From Paenibacillus glucanolyticus NBRC 15330 (GTDB lineage Bacteria > Bacillota > Bacilli > Paenibacillales > Paenibacillaceae): 64,000 bases of DNA. The stretch lies in assembly GCF_004000885.1 (NCBI RefSeq), contig NZ_BIMC01000003.1:1-64000 (forward strand), read 5' to 3'. Position numbers and translations under genes: made by a program. Each line of letters starts with the position of its first letter. Positions within the stretch are counted from its first letter, which is position 1. The notes under the pieces were generated by a model, which saw nothing but the letters and a program-made list of their open reading frames with translations, ran no database searches and was not told the origin of the DNA. Shown piece by piece: positions 32,019-38,430 of this stretch.

Positions 32019-32273
32019 GTGGAGGGCGCGATGCTAATCGCATTTGATTCCACCCAGCAGGCGCTGCGTGCGGAGATGCTGCTGGAGTATGCGGATATCG
32101 AAATCGATCTCTTTCCTACACCGAAAGAGATTACGGCAGGCTGTGCATTATCGATTCAATTCCCGCCAGATGCGTTAAAAGATGTTCAAGAGATCATCCG
32201 ACAGGAGCATGTGGAGATCCGGGGCATATTTGCACTTGATAACAACATGAGGTATATAGGCATCGAAGAATAA
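32019..32273 (+). CDS. DUF3343 family protein (possible Se/S carrier-like)
   Basis: 84-aa small protein: LIAFDSTQQALRAEMLL, then FPTPKEITAGCALSIQF with a conserved Cys, typical of DUF3343. GTG 32019 is chosen because GGAGGAGG lies 8 nt upstream; the frame begins seven codons earlier. It may travel with the PLP desulfurase-like gene upstream. Biochemical role unproven. Confidence 0.8.
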   Translation: MEGAMLIAFDSTQQALRAEMLLEYADIEIDLFPTPKEITAGCALSIQFPPDALKDVQEIIRQEHVEIRGIFALDNNMRYIGIEE

Positions 32274-32350
32274 GGGGAGGACATCAGGCTTGAGGAGCTT
32301 GGTTATCTGACCGGGAGACAGGTAGTTTACAAAACGTTGGTGAGGGAGCA

Positions 32351-33178
32351 GTGGACTTGAAAAATCAAATCGTTGGATTTTTTACCGATGAAGCGATGTG
32401 GATGAATATACTGACATCGGGCATTCGGGTCATTATCATTTTTATTCTGACACGTCTTGTTATTCGGGTTGTGTATAAAATGATTGATCAATTCCTGTTG
32501 AAGCAGGAGAAGAGTCGGATTCAAGTTAATTCACGACGATTTGTTACAGTGGGAGAGCTGTTAAAAAATGTAACTTCCGTCGTATGTAATTTTGTTATGA
32601 TTCTAATCATTCTCTCGGAGTTCAACTTTAAGTTAGGGCCATTGTTAGCCGGTGCCGGGGTCCTTGGCCTGGCCATAGGTTTTGGGGCACAAAGTTTGGT
32701 TAAGGACGTGATTACCGGGTTCTTCATTATATTTGAGGATCAGTTTGCTGTAGGCGATGTGATTAAGAGTGGTGAATACCGGGGAACAGTAGAGATGATT
32801 GGACTCCGCACATCGCGTGTAAGAGGATTGAACGGAGAAACATATATTATTCCGAACGGGATGATTACGAGTGTCACGAACTACTCGCTGTCCAATTCGC
32901 TTGCAATTGTGGATTTGCCGGTTAAGAATGATCAGCAGCTTAAAGATACGGTTACACTTATTCAAACGGCGCTTGAGGGTATCACGGAACGTCGCCCTGA
33001 GGTGCAGCGGACACCGGATGTGCTTGGAATTCAAACCTTGAACACATCGGAATATGTCGTTCGAATTGTAGCGGAATGTAATCCCAATGCAAGGGAAGCT
33101 GTGGAGCGTCAGATTTTCACCGATATCAAACAGGCGATCGAAGCACGGGAGATGGGACAAGAACGTGCTCAGGGTTGA
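32351..33178 (+). CDS. Small-conductance mechanosensitive channel (MscS family)
   Basis: 275-aa MscS-type channel. Two hydrophobic helices (residues ~17-38 and ~66-85) precede the pore helix TM3 (GPLLAGAGVLGLAIGFGAQSLV). The cytosolic beta domain contains GDVIKSGEYRGTVEMIGLRTSRVRG and IIPNGMITSVTNYS. GTG 32351 has GAGGGAG upstream. It relieves turgor on osmotic downshock. Similar short MscS proteins lie near parB in many Bacilli. Confidence 0.93.
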   Translation: MDLKNQIVGFFTDEAMWMNILTSGIRVIIIFILTRLVIRVVYKMIDQFLLKQEKSRIQVNSRRFVTVGELLKNVTSVVCNFVMILIILSEFNFKLGPLLAGAGVLGLAIGFGAQSLVKDVITGFFIIFEDQFAVGDVIKSGEYRGTVEMIGLRTSRVRGLNGETYIIPNGMITSVTNYSLSNSLAIVDLPVKNDQQLKDTVTLIQTALEGITERRPEVQRTPDVLGIQTLNTSEYVVRIVAECNPNAREAVERQIFTDIKQAIEAREMGQERAQG

Positions 33179-33245
33179 TCAATTTCGTTATCTAATGATA
33201 TATAATAGATAAGATGAAAGAGATGAAACCAAGGGAGCGGAAACC

Positions 33246-33467
33246 ATGGAACGCAAGGTATTTCAGTTAGGGGATATCGTTCAGATGAAGAAACCTCATC
33301 CTTGTGGGAATAATGAGATGGAGATTATTCGCATGGGGATGGACATTCGGATCAAGTGTACCAAGTGCCAGCATAGTGTGCTGATACCCAGAGGAAAGTT
33401 CGAGAAGAACCTGAAGAAGGTTTTACGTTCGGCACAGGATTCCGAAGGGGCAGGGGATACTCCGTAA
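33246..33467 (+). CDS. DUF951 domain protein
   Basis: 73-aa protein with the DUF951 pattern: QLGDIVQMKKPHPCG, then MGMDIRIKCTKCQHSVLIPR with a CxxC pair, a likely small zinc-binding nucleic-acid protein. The same gene lies near rpsF in many Bacilli. GGGAG lies upstream of ATG 33246. Function unknown. Confidence 0.88.
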   Translation: MERKVFQLGDIVQMKKPHPCGNNEMEIIRMGMDIRIKCTKCQHSVLIPRGKFEKNLKKVLRSAQDSEGAGDTP

Positions 33468-33593
33468 TATCTCCTCCCGAGGAGGTATCCCAAGCAGCTG
33501 TATGCGAAGCAAGGGATCTAGGGAATGGATATTTGGATTTGAACTTCAGCTTCGGTCACTGTGTCTAAGGTAGGTCAGAGAACAGACAAGCTG

Positions 33594-33622
33594 TTGACGA
33601 GACAACGTTTCCATGCTATAAT
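33594..33622 (+). promoter_or_regulatory. tRNA-Ser promoter
   Basis: TTGACG (33594-33599), 17-bp spacer and perfect TATAAT (33617-33622), ending 12 bp before the mature tRNA. A textbook strong sigma-A promoter. Confidence 0.9.
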
Positions 33623-33634
33623 CAATCTTGCTGT

Positions 33635-33725
33635 GGAAAGGTACCCAAGAGGCCCAAGGGGGCTGACTCGAAATCAGTTAGGCGTCGCAAGGCGTGCGTG
33701 GGTTCGAATCCCACCCTTTCCGCCA
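33635..33725 (+). tRNA. tRNA-Ser (anticodon CGA)
   Basis: 91 nt including an encoded CCA. Acceptor GGAAAGG pairs with CCTTTCC. The anticodon loop CTCGAAA has CGA, reading UCG. A long variable arm (GGCGTCGCAAGGCG) and T arm GTGGG/TTCGAAT/CCCAC are present. The 3' 62 nt lie in the attL repeat, so the integrated element supplies the 3' end of the functional gene. Confidence 0.97.
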
Positions 33726-33728
33726 CCA
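33664..33728 (+). repeat. attL: attL: 65-bp direct repeat, tRNA-Ser end
   Basis: Runs from TGACTCGAAATCAG in the anticodon arm to CCGCCACCA. It is identical over 65 bp to 48598-48662; the preceding base differs (C here, G there) and the following base differs (A here, T there). Confidence 0.95.
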
Positions 33729-33839
33729 ATCGTTAATACCCGCCATTACGCGGTTTACAATACGGTATGTGATGCGCAAGCTGTTCGAAATACATACGTT
33801 AAGGCGCTAGCTGATTACGAAGCGCCTAACTGATTCCGG

Positions 33840-33877
33840 AATACTCTCTACGTGATATCGCGTAGGGGGTATTTTTT
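33840..33877 (+). terminator. Element-borne terminator after tRNA-Ser
   Basis: 13-bp stem (33840-33852 with 33861-33873, three G-U pairs) with an 8-nt loop and T6 (33872-33877). It ends 4 nt before the integrase ATG. A further 7-bp hairpin AGGCGCT/AGCGCCT lies upstream at 33802-33827. It would terminate tRNA-Ser transcripts and limit read-through into int. Confidence 0.75.
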
Positions 33878-33881
33878 CGTT

Positions 33882-34922
33882 ATGGATAAAAGAACCGGTC
33901 GTAAAACGGTAGGCACGCGGCAACCGATCGTTAACGTAGCCTTGCCGTCTTATACGCTACAGGAAGCCGTTGATTTCGTCATTAAGATTAAGCGCGCCAA
34001 CAACCTAAAGGGACGGACTATAAGCGGCTACATACAGAATATGAACTACTTTATCGAATGGGTTACGGAGAGGTACGGCGAAATCACTATTTGCGAGGTG
34101 ACGGCCGATCTATTACGCGAGTATGTTTTATGGTGTGCGAAGGATAAGGAATACTACGCAGGCCATCCGTTTAAAGCGGAGTACGAGAAAGGGAAGCTCG
34201 GGTTATCGCCGGCATCAGTAAACGTCCGTATCCGCGTGTTAAAGACGTTCTTTGCGGTTCTGTACGGTGAGGAGGTTATCGATCGGAATCCGGCCATTAA
34301 CGTCTCCCTAATGCGCCAAGATGTCGATACTGTTATGCCTCTAAGTGACGATGAGCTGCGGCGCTTTATGAAGGCGCCAGACCAACGGCAATGGGCGCAA
34401 TGGAGAGATTACGTTATCATGACGTTGATCCTGGATACAGGCTTACGACTAGGCGAGATTTGCGCGTTAGAAAAGCCGGAGATTGATTTCGTTAAAAAGT
34501 CGATTACGCTGCCAGCATCGAAGAACAAGAACCGCAAATCGAGGACGTTACCTCTATCGACAGAGACAGCGCGCCTATTAAAGCAGCTTATTGCGGAAAC
34601 GGAACGCAACTTCAACACTACATATGTATTTACTACTAATTACGGCGAGCAATTAAGCGAGAAGACGATACAGAAGTCATTTGATAATTACGCGGAGAGG
34701 GCGAAGCTAGGCCGGACAGTATCGCCGCATGTGCTACGTCATAACTTCGCGACAATGGCGGCCGAGAACGGTATGTCCATTTTCCACCTGCAGAAGCTAA
34801 TGGGGCACGCAGACATCGCCACAACGCGTAAGTACGTCCAAATTAGCGAGGGCAGCTTGGCGGAAGAGCATAAGCGGTACAGTCCGTTAACGCGTCTGAC
34901 AAGCCGTAAGGGAGGCCGTTGA
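33882..34922 (+). CDS. int: Tyrosine recombinase/integrase
   Basis: 346-aa phage-type integrase. An N-terminal SAM-like core-binding domain (residues ~20-130) is followed by the catalytic domain. Catalytic residues: Arg189 (TGLRLGE), a Lys near 220 (ASKNKNRKSRTLPL), His283 and Arg286 (HVLRHNFA), His309 (GHADIATTRKY) and Tyr318. ATG 33882 lies directly after a terminator, and its only ribosome-like sequence (GGGGG) is in the 3' arm of that hairpin. The frame also opens at a GTG 10 codons earlier without a ribosome site. It integrates the element at tRNA-Ser. No excisionase is recognised. Confidence 0.95.
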   Translation: MDKRTGRKTVGTRQPIVNVALPSYTLQEAVDFVIKIKRANNLKGRTISGYIQNMNYFIEWVTERYGEITICEVTADLLREYVLWCAKDKEYYAGHPFKAEYEKGKLGLSPASVNVRIRVLKTFFAVLYGEEVIDRNPAINVSLMRQDVDTVMPLSDDELRRFMKAPDQRQWAQWRDYVIMTLILDTGLRLGEICALEKPEIDFVKKSITLPASKNKNRKSRTLPLSTETARLLKQLIAETERNFNTTYVFTTNYGEQLSEKTIQKSFDNYAERAKLGRTVSPHVLRHNFATMAAENGMSIFHLQKLMGHADIATTRKYVQISEGSLAEEHKRYSPLTRLTSRKGGR

Positions 34923-34923
34923 T

Positions 34924-35670
34924 ATGACGAAGCCATCAGGCGGCATTGTCCGCGTTCAGAAGCGCGATAACGGCTATACGATTCTAGATCCGTATTTTCT
35001 TAGCGATGACCGCCTATCGTGGAAGGCGAAGGGGCTGCTCGCGTATCTCCTGTCTAAACCGTCTAACTGGCGAGTGTATATTGCGGACCTAGTCAAGCGG
35101 TCGAAGGACGGACGTGACGCCGTATACTCCGCGATAAAGGAGCTCGAGAACTGCGGTTATGTTGAGCGCCGACAGACGCGTGATGAAGCGAACCGAATAA
35201 CCGGAATGGAAACGGTAATCTATGAGCGGCCGATTATCGATGATCCAGATCCGGACTTACCACATACGGATATTCCGGACGTGGAAAAACCGAAGACGGA
35301 GAAACCGACACAAGTAATTAATGATTTAAATATTACTGACTTTAAAAGAGAAATAGATAAGAGCGATAACGACGCCATTTTACAGGCGCTGGCTAAAGCA
35401 TTGCGCAAGCTGCCGCTAAACGACACCGCAAGCCTGTACGACCACTATTTCGAGGATACTTACGCGATGCTGACGCGTAGATTTAGCGGTCAACTTGAGG
35501 CGGAGGTTATTGCGCTGGCTGCCGATCGGTACTTCACGAAGGCCGTTGATCTACGGACGGGATTGCCGAAGTCTAGCGTTTATTCTCCGGTGGGAGTATT
35601 TCACGATTGCTATGGGGAAGCTCTAGCGGAGTGGAGAGCGGCACAGTTTAAAATGAATAAAAGCGTGTAG
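34924..35670 (+). CDS. HTH replication-initiator-like protein
   Basis: 248-aa protein with an N-terminal winged-helix region like those of phage and plasmid replication proteins: LSWKAKGLLAYLLSKPSNW, then KDGRDAVYSAIKELENCGYVERR. An acidic/Pro linker (DDPDPDLPHTDIPDVEKP) and an unassigned C-terminal helical domain follow. It starts 1 bp after int. With the AEP primase and the repeat array it may form the element's replication module. The initiator role is inferred. Confidence 0.65.
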   Translation: MTKPSGGIVRVQKRDNGYTILDPYFLSDDRLSWKAKGLLAYLLSKPSNWRVYIADLVKRSKDGRDAVYSAIKELENCGYVERRQTRDEANRITGMETVIYERPIIDDPDPDLPHTDIPDVEKPKTEKPTQVINDLNITDFKREIDKSDNDAILQALAKALRKLPLNDTASLYDHYFEDTYAMLTRRFSGQLEAEVIALAADRYFTKAVDLRTGLPKSSVYSPVGVFHDCYGEALAEWRAAQFKMNKSV

Positions 35671-35797
35671 ACTTAAGTCTGATTACGACAGGTAGTTTAT
35701 CTAATTCTTTTTGTGTTCATCTTTAAGAATATAGATGCCCAATCAAATGTAGAATGGTATAATATACAAGCAAGGTAAGCGGCCCGGTGGTGATATT

Positions 35798-35905
35798 CTG
35801 GACACTTATCAAATTATCATGATAGTATTTACTGCAATGACGTTTAGTTTGGCACTAGTGAAAGCTATCATTGAGTTGATAAAATTATCCCAAAAGAAAG
35901 AGTAG
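35798..35905 (+). CDS. Putative holin-like toxin, CTG start
   Basis: 35-aa hydrophobic peptide: DTYQIIMIVFTAMTFSLALV, then a short linker and a Lys-rich tail, the pattern of the holin-like toxin family (type I toxin-like). In frame, the only plausible start is CTG 35798, 5 nt after GGTGGTG; an ATG six codons in would remove the conserved DTYQ start. An extended -10 (TGGTATAAT, 35755-35763) lies upstream. A 10-bp imperfect hairpin (GAGTAGCCCA/TGGACTACTC) spans the stop region. A minus-strand TTGCAA-19-TACAAT in the downstream A/T-rich stretch could drive an antisense RNA antitoxin. Confidence 0.6.
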   Translation: MDTYQIIMIVFTAMTFSLALVKAIIELIKLSQKKE

Positions 35906-35991
35906 CCCACGCCTCCGCCAAGAGATGGACTACTCATTCAAGAGTTTTGATTGTAGTTTTTTATTACCCTTACCTTGCAAACACTTTTTGG

Positions 35992-36063
35992 TTATCGCAA
36001 TAACGTTATAGCGATAATTTTATTATCGTCAGTTATATTTTACACCTGTCAAGGTAACGTTAC
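35992..36063. repeat. Cluster of palindromes with TAACGTTA cores
   Basis: TTATCGC (35992-35998) and GCGATAA (36011-36017) flank TAACGTTA (36001-36008). A second TAACGTTA lies at 36055-36062 within GTAACGTTAC. This sits in a 368-bp gap (35906-36273) between the toxin and the small DNA-binding gene, so it is probably an operator or replication site. I see no protein gene in the gap. Confidence 0.55.
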
Positions 36064-36088
36064 AACAACAAATTATTGATTTTTATTG

Positions 36089-36138
36089 AAAAGCGCTTGA
36101 CTTATGCGGATTATCGACCCGCGGTCCAAGCGTTTTTT
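36089..36138 (+). terminator. Terminator-like hairpin
   Basis: AAAAGCGCTTG (36089-36099) pairs with CAAGCGTTTTTT (36127-36138) with one bulged base; an inner GCGG/CCGC helix extends it. T6 is part of the 3' arm. Confidence 0.6.
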
Positions 36139-36193
36139 CTATAATTTTAGAAAAAATCAAACACACATAAAAAGGGATTGTCAACATGAAAAT

Positions 36194-36241
36194 TACGTAT
36201 ACGTAGATAAACGTTGACATAAAAATCGAGTGTGTTAAACT
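36194..36241 (+). promoter_or_regulatory. Promoter with palindromic operator for small DNA-binding gene
   Basis: TTGACA (36214-36219), 16-bp spacer, TAAACT (36236-36241). The perfect palindrome TACGTATACGTA (36194-36205) lies 8 bp upstream of the -35 and could be an operator. Confidence 0.6.
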
Positions 36242-36273
36242 GGTTATCCAGCTAAAAAGGGGAGATGAACATC

Positions 36274-36537
36274 ATGTCAGACAAAAATCTAAGAGAGACA
36301 TTGTTGAAAATCAGTATTCGTACAGGGGGACCTATCGAAAAGAAGGAATACGTAAACGTTGATGTTCCTAAACCGAAATTTGAGGATACGCACGATAGAA
36401 CAACGACTTGGTACCGAAAGGACTTACTTGCGGAGCTTAACGAAATAACTAAAGGTAAACGTGGATTGAAGACGCAGATTCTTAACGCTATTCTCGATGA
36501 CTACTTGAGAGAGCGTCGCCGCAAGTTAGACGAATAG
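36274..36537 (+). CDS. Small protein, possible ribbon-helix-helix DNA binder
   Basis: 87-aa protein I recognise only by pattern. The C-terminal 40 residues (TTTWYRKDLLAELNEITKGK, then KTQILNAILDDYLRERRRK) resemble strand-helix-helix plasmid copy-control or segregation proteins. The N-terminus is charged and probably flexible. ATG 36274 follows GGGGAG by 9 nt; the ATG three codons earlier touches the ribosome site. A strong promoter with a palindrome lies upstream. Confidence 0.6.
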   Translation: MSDKNLRETLLKISIRTGGPIEKKEYVNVDVPKPKFEDTHDRTTTWYRKDLLAELNEITKGKRGLKTQILNAILDDYLRERRRKLDE

Positions 36538-36550
36538 AGTGAATTACATA

Positions 36551-36590
36551 AAAGAAGACCGCGCCCACATTAACGGGGTAGCGGTCTTTT
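36551..36590. terminator. Bidirectional terminator
   Basis: AAGACCGC (36555-36562) with GCGGTCTT (36581-36588), T-rich on both strands, between two convergent transcription units. Confidence 0.75.
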
Positions 36591-36596
36591 CTTCGT

Positions 36597-36827
36597 TTAT
36601 ATTCGCTTAAACATCGCAGTATCCCGCGAGTAATGCGTCCTGCAGCCGGTCTCAGCGTTACGAACACGCACGTAATCGGCCGTATACCGATCGATAAATC
36701 CTCGGTCAACTTCGGAGTAGACTCCGGCCGGATCTTCCTCCCAAATGGATATGAGCGCTTCGGATAGGGCGGCCGCGAAGAAATGGACGTCTTGGTAGAG
36801 TTGGCGTAATTCGCGTTCTGTACTCAT
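36597..36827 (-). CDS. Hypothetical protein
   Basis: 76-aa soluble protein starting MSTERELRQLYQDVHFFAAA; not recognised. ATG 36827 overlaps the stop of the upstream 29-aa peptide gene (ATGA), so it is probably translated by coupling. It is the last of three genes in the repressor operon. The open frame extends 32 codons upstream but through the two preceding genes. Confidence 0.55.
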   Translation of the reverse strand: MSTERELRQLYQDVHFFAAALSEALISIWEEDPAGVYSEVDRGFIDRYTADYVRVRNAETGCRTHYSRDTAMFKRI

Positions 36828-36913
36828 GGCGATATCCCAAGGTAGCGCACTGTTATGTACCCAATAGCGGCAAAAACAATTAATGCTGCGATGGTTCCTC
36901 GTGGATTCTTCAT
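36824..36913 (-). CDS. 29-aa single-span membrane peptide
   Basis: MKNPRGTIAALIVFAAIGYI and a short tail ending ISP: a basic N-terminus followed by one hydrophobic helix. Both ends overlap neighbours by ATGA (xre stop and next start). GAGG lies upstream in the xre coding end. No family recognised. Confidence 0.5.
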   Translation of the reverse strand: MKNPRGTIAALIVFAAIGYITVRYLGISP

Positions 36914-37125
36914 TTTTCCCCATCCTCTATAATTTCTATTAATTCCCCAACGGAGCAGTCCAACGCACGACAAAGTTTCTCAAGAGTATCAAATTTAATG
37001 CCGTCAGTTTTCTCGTTATATAGCTTCGTTATACCATTTCTATGTAAGCCGGTCATATCCGCGAGTTCAGAAATCTTTATTCTCTTCTCTCCCATTATCC
37101 GCGACAAATGCACCTTAATCGCCAT
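36910..37125 (-). CDS. Xre/Cro-family repressor
   Basis: 71-aa HTH protein: MAIKVHLSRIMGEKRIKISE, then LADMTGLHRNGITKLYNE and LEKLCRALDCSVGELIE, a complete HTH_3/HTH_26-type domain. ATG 37125 has GGAGG 6 nt upstream. It is divergent from 37270. Repeated AGTGTG-type half sites in the shared gap suggest a lysogeny-type or copy-control switch. Confidence 0.85.
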   Translation of the reverse strand: MAIKVHLSRIMGEKRIKISELADMTGLHRNGITKLYNEKTDGIKFDTLEKLCRALDCSVGELIEIIEDGEK

Positions 37126-37161
37126 GTTCAGCCTCCATTCAATAAGAAAATTATAAATTAG

Positions 37162-37244
37162 AGTGTCAAAAATATCAATTAGGCTATTGACGATGCACAT
37201 CGCAGTGTGTATACTAAAGGTAATCAAATAAACACTACAGTGTG
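37162..37244 (+). promoter_or_regulatory. Rightward promoter with repeated operator half-sites
   Basis: TTGACG (37187-37192), 17-bp spacer, TATACT (37210-37215). AGTGTG occurs at 37204-37209 (abutting the -10) and 37239-37244, and AGTGTC at 37162-37167. Probable binding sites for the divergent Xre repressor. Confidence 0.65.
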
Positions 37245-37269
37245 CAAATAATATATTGGAGGTTTCAAA

Positions 37270-37572
37270 ATGACTAATGCAGTTACGTTAGAAGTTTCTC
37301 AAGAATCGAACGCATCGTCCCTCGTTACCAGCCTGTACCCAGTAGGCTACCGCTATTCCCGCCGCATTGATCGTTTTATCCTCGTATGGAAGCCGCAGAA
37401 CAAGCGCAAGCAAGAAATCGACGTTCCTATCCGTGTTCTCGCGTTGACATTGCCGGAGACATTCGCAAGCATCTGCGCAGGTTACACGGCCGGCTGCGTT
37501 GAGGTAACCGAAGCAGAGTTACGCGAACTAGGCTTTTACGTGGAGGTGACGCATAATGCAGGCAACGCTTAA
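37270..37572 (+). CDS. Hypothetical protein, first gene of the rightward operon
   Basis: 100-aa protein with no family recognised. It has a basic centre (YRYSRRIDRF and KPQNKRKQE) and a C-terminal VTEAELRELGFYVEV. GGAGG lies 7 nt upstream of ATG 37270. Being the first gene under the Xre-controlled promoter, it may be regulatory. Confidence 0.6.
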   Translation: MTNAVTLEVSQESNASSLVTSLYPVGYRYSRRIDRFILVWKPQNKRKQEIDVPIRVLALTLPETFASICAGYTAGCVEVTEAELRELGFYVEVTHNAGNA

Positions 37573-37693
37573 CAACGGACTATCACGTTCACACCGCGCA
37601 ACATCCCGCCGGACAAGCCGCAGGACTCAACGGTACCTAATCCGCGGCCTAGCGTGGCTGATTGCTGCGATCATTCGGGAGGTACTCGCATGA
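37556..37693 (+). CDS. 45-aa basic/amphipathic small protein
   Basis: Very basic N-terminal half (SRSHRATSRRTSRRTQRYL) followed by a hydrophobic helix (GLAWLIAAIIREVLA). GGAGGTG lies 7 nt upstream of ATG 37556. It overlaps the upstream gene by 17 bp and the downstream gene by ATGA, which supports translation. No family recognised. Confidence 0.5.
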   Translation: MQATLNNGLSRSHRATSRRTSRRTQRYLIRGLAWLIAAIIREVLA

Positions 37694-38001
37694 TTCTCGA
37701 ACGCGTGCCGTTATTGCTCGTCTACACGCCGCACGAATCCGAGTTCGTTGACGCAACCATCGTACATACTGCGCCATTGACTGCTATGTATACCGTTGAC
37801 GGTGCGTTGTGGATCGCCAGAATCGCGCCTCAACACGACCACTACGTCTGGACCGACGATGCGCCGCCGGTCATCATATCGCAAGATAAAGGGCCGGACG
37901 CTATACCAGAGATCCGCGCTAGGCTGCAGAGTGTGTCCGGACTGGACTTCCTTTGCCGCGACGTACTGGATACCGGCGTCGACGTTGAATTTTCGTTATG
38001 A
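37690..38001 (+). CDS. Hypothetical protein
   Basis: 103-aa acidic protein (MILERVPLLLVYTPHESEFV...). ATG 37690 is chosen with GGGAGG upstream and ATGA coupling to the 45-aa gene. No motif recognised; beta-rich pattern. Confidence 0.6.
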   Translation: MILERVPLLLVYTPHESEFVDATIVHTAPLTAMYTVDGALWIARIAPQHDHYVWTDDAPPVIISQDKGPDAIPEIRARLQSVSGLDFLCRDVLDTGVDVEFSL

Positions 38002-38060
38002 TTTCGTTCCCCGATGATGCCGGCCGCTCGAACGGCTGATAAGCGGAGGGGAGATCGGTA

Positions 38061-38141
38061 ATGACCCGCCTAGGTAGAATGTTGAACGCAATTCCGGCCG
38101 TAGCTGCAGATGCGGCCGATCTTATCGTCTCCAAACGGTAA
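38061..38141 (+). CDS. Possible 26-aa peptide
   Basis: MTRLGRMLNAIPAVAADAAD plus six residues, preceded by GGAGGGGAG. Only the ribosome site supports it. The overlapping 38110-38409 frame has no ribosome site and covers hairpins, so it is not called. Confidence 0.3.
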   Translation: MTRLGRMLNAIPAVAADAADLIVSKR

Positions 38142-38148
38142 GGTTATC

Positions 38149-38411
38149 GGTCACGACTCCAATCGTGACCACCGGATACGGTGCGCTAACACCGATGATC
38201 CGAAGTCCGTAGCGCCAAATGCGGACGCTTTACTAATCGTCAGAACGGCGCCAAACGTTCAGGCGATCGATTTGCAACGCGGGTACGAGAGGCGCGAACC
38301 TCTCCCGGAAAGTATCCGCGTAATCACGGCGACAGGCTGGCCGTTGAGACATTTGCGGATGGAGGCGGCAACCTTCGTCCGCTTTTGTTTACCTATAATA
38401 CGAATATAGGT
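38149..38411. other. Non-coding hairpin cluster upstream of the repeat array
   Basis: Four hairpins in 260 bp: GGTCACGA/TCGTGACC (38149-38170, perfect 8 bp), CGGAT-CGGTG/CACCG-ATCCG (38173-38202), GAGAGG/CCTCTC (38287-38304) and ACCTATA/TATAGGT (38391-38411). None has a T tract, so they are unlikely to be terminators. With the adjoining repeats they make a ~900-bp gene-free stretch (38142-39067), a candidate origin or structured RNA. Confidence 0.55.
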
Positions 38412-38430
38412 TCTGTTGGTTCCATTTATT

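Noticed and set aside
33561..33833. 90-codon frame spanning tRNA-Ser
   Set aside because: It reads through the tRNA gene and att site, so it cannot be a real protein gene.
38110..38409. 100-codon open frame as a gene
   Set aside because: No ribosome site, covers three hairpins and has no recognisable product; more likely chance in CG-rich sequence.
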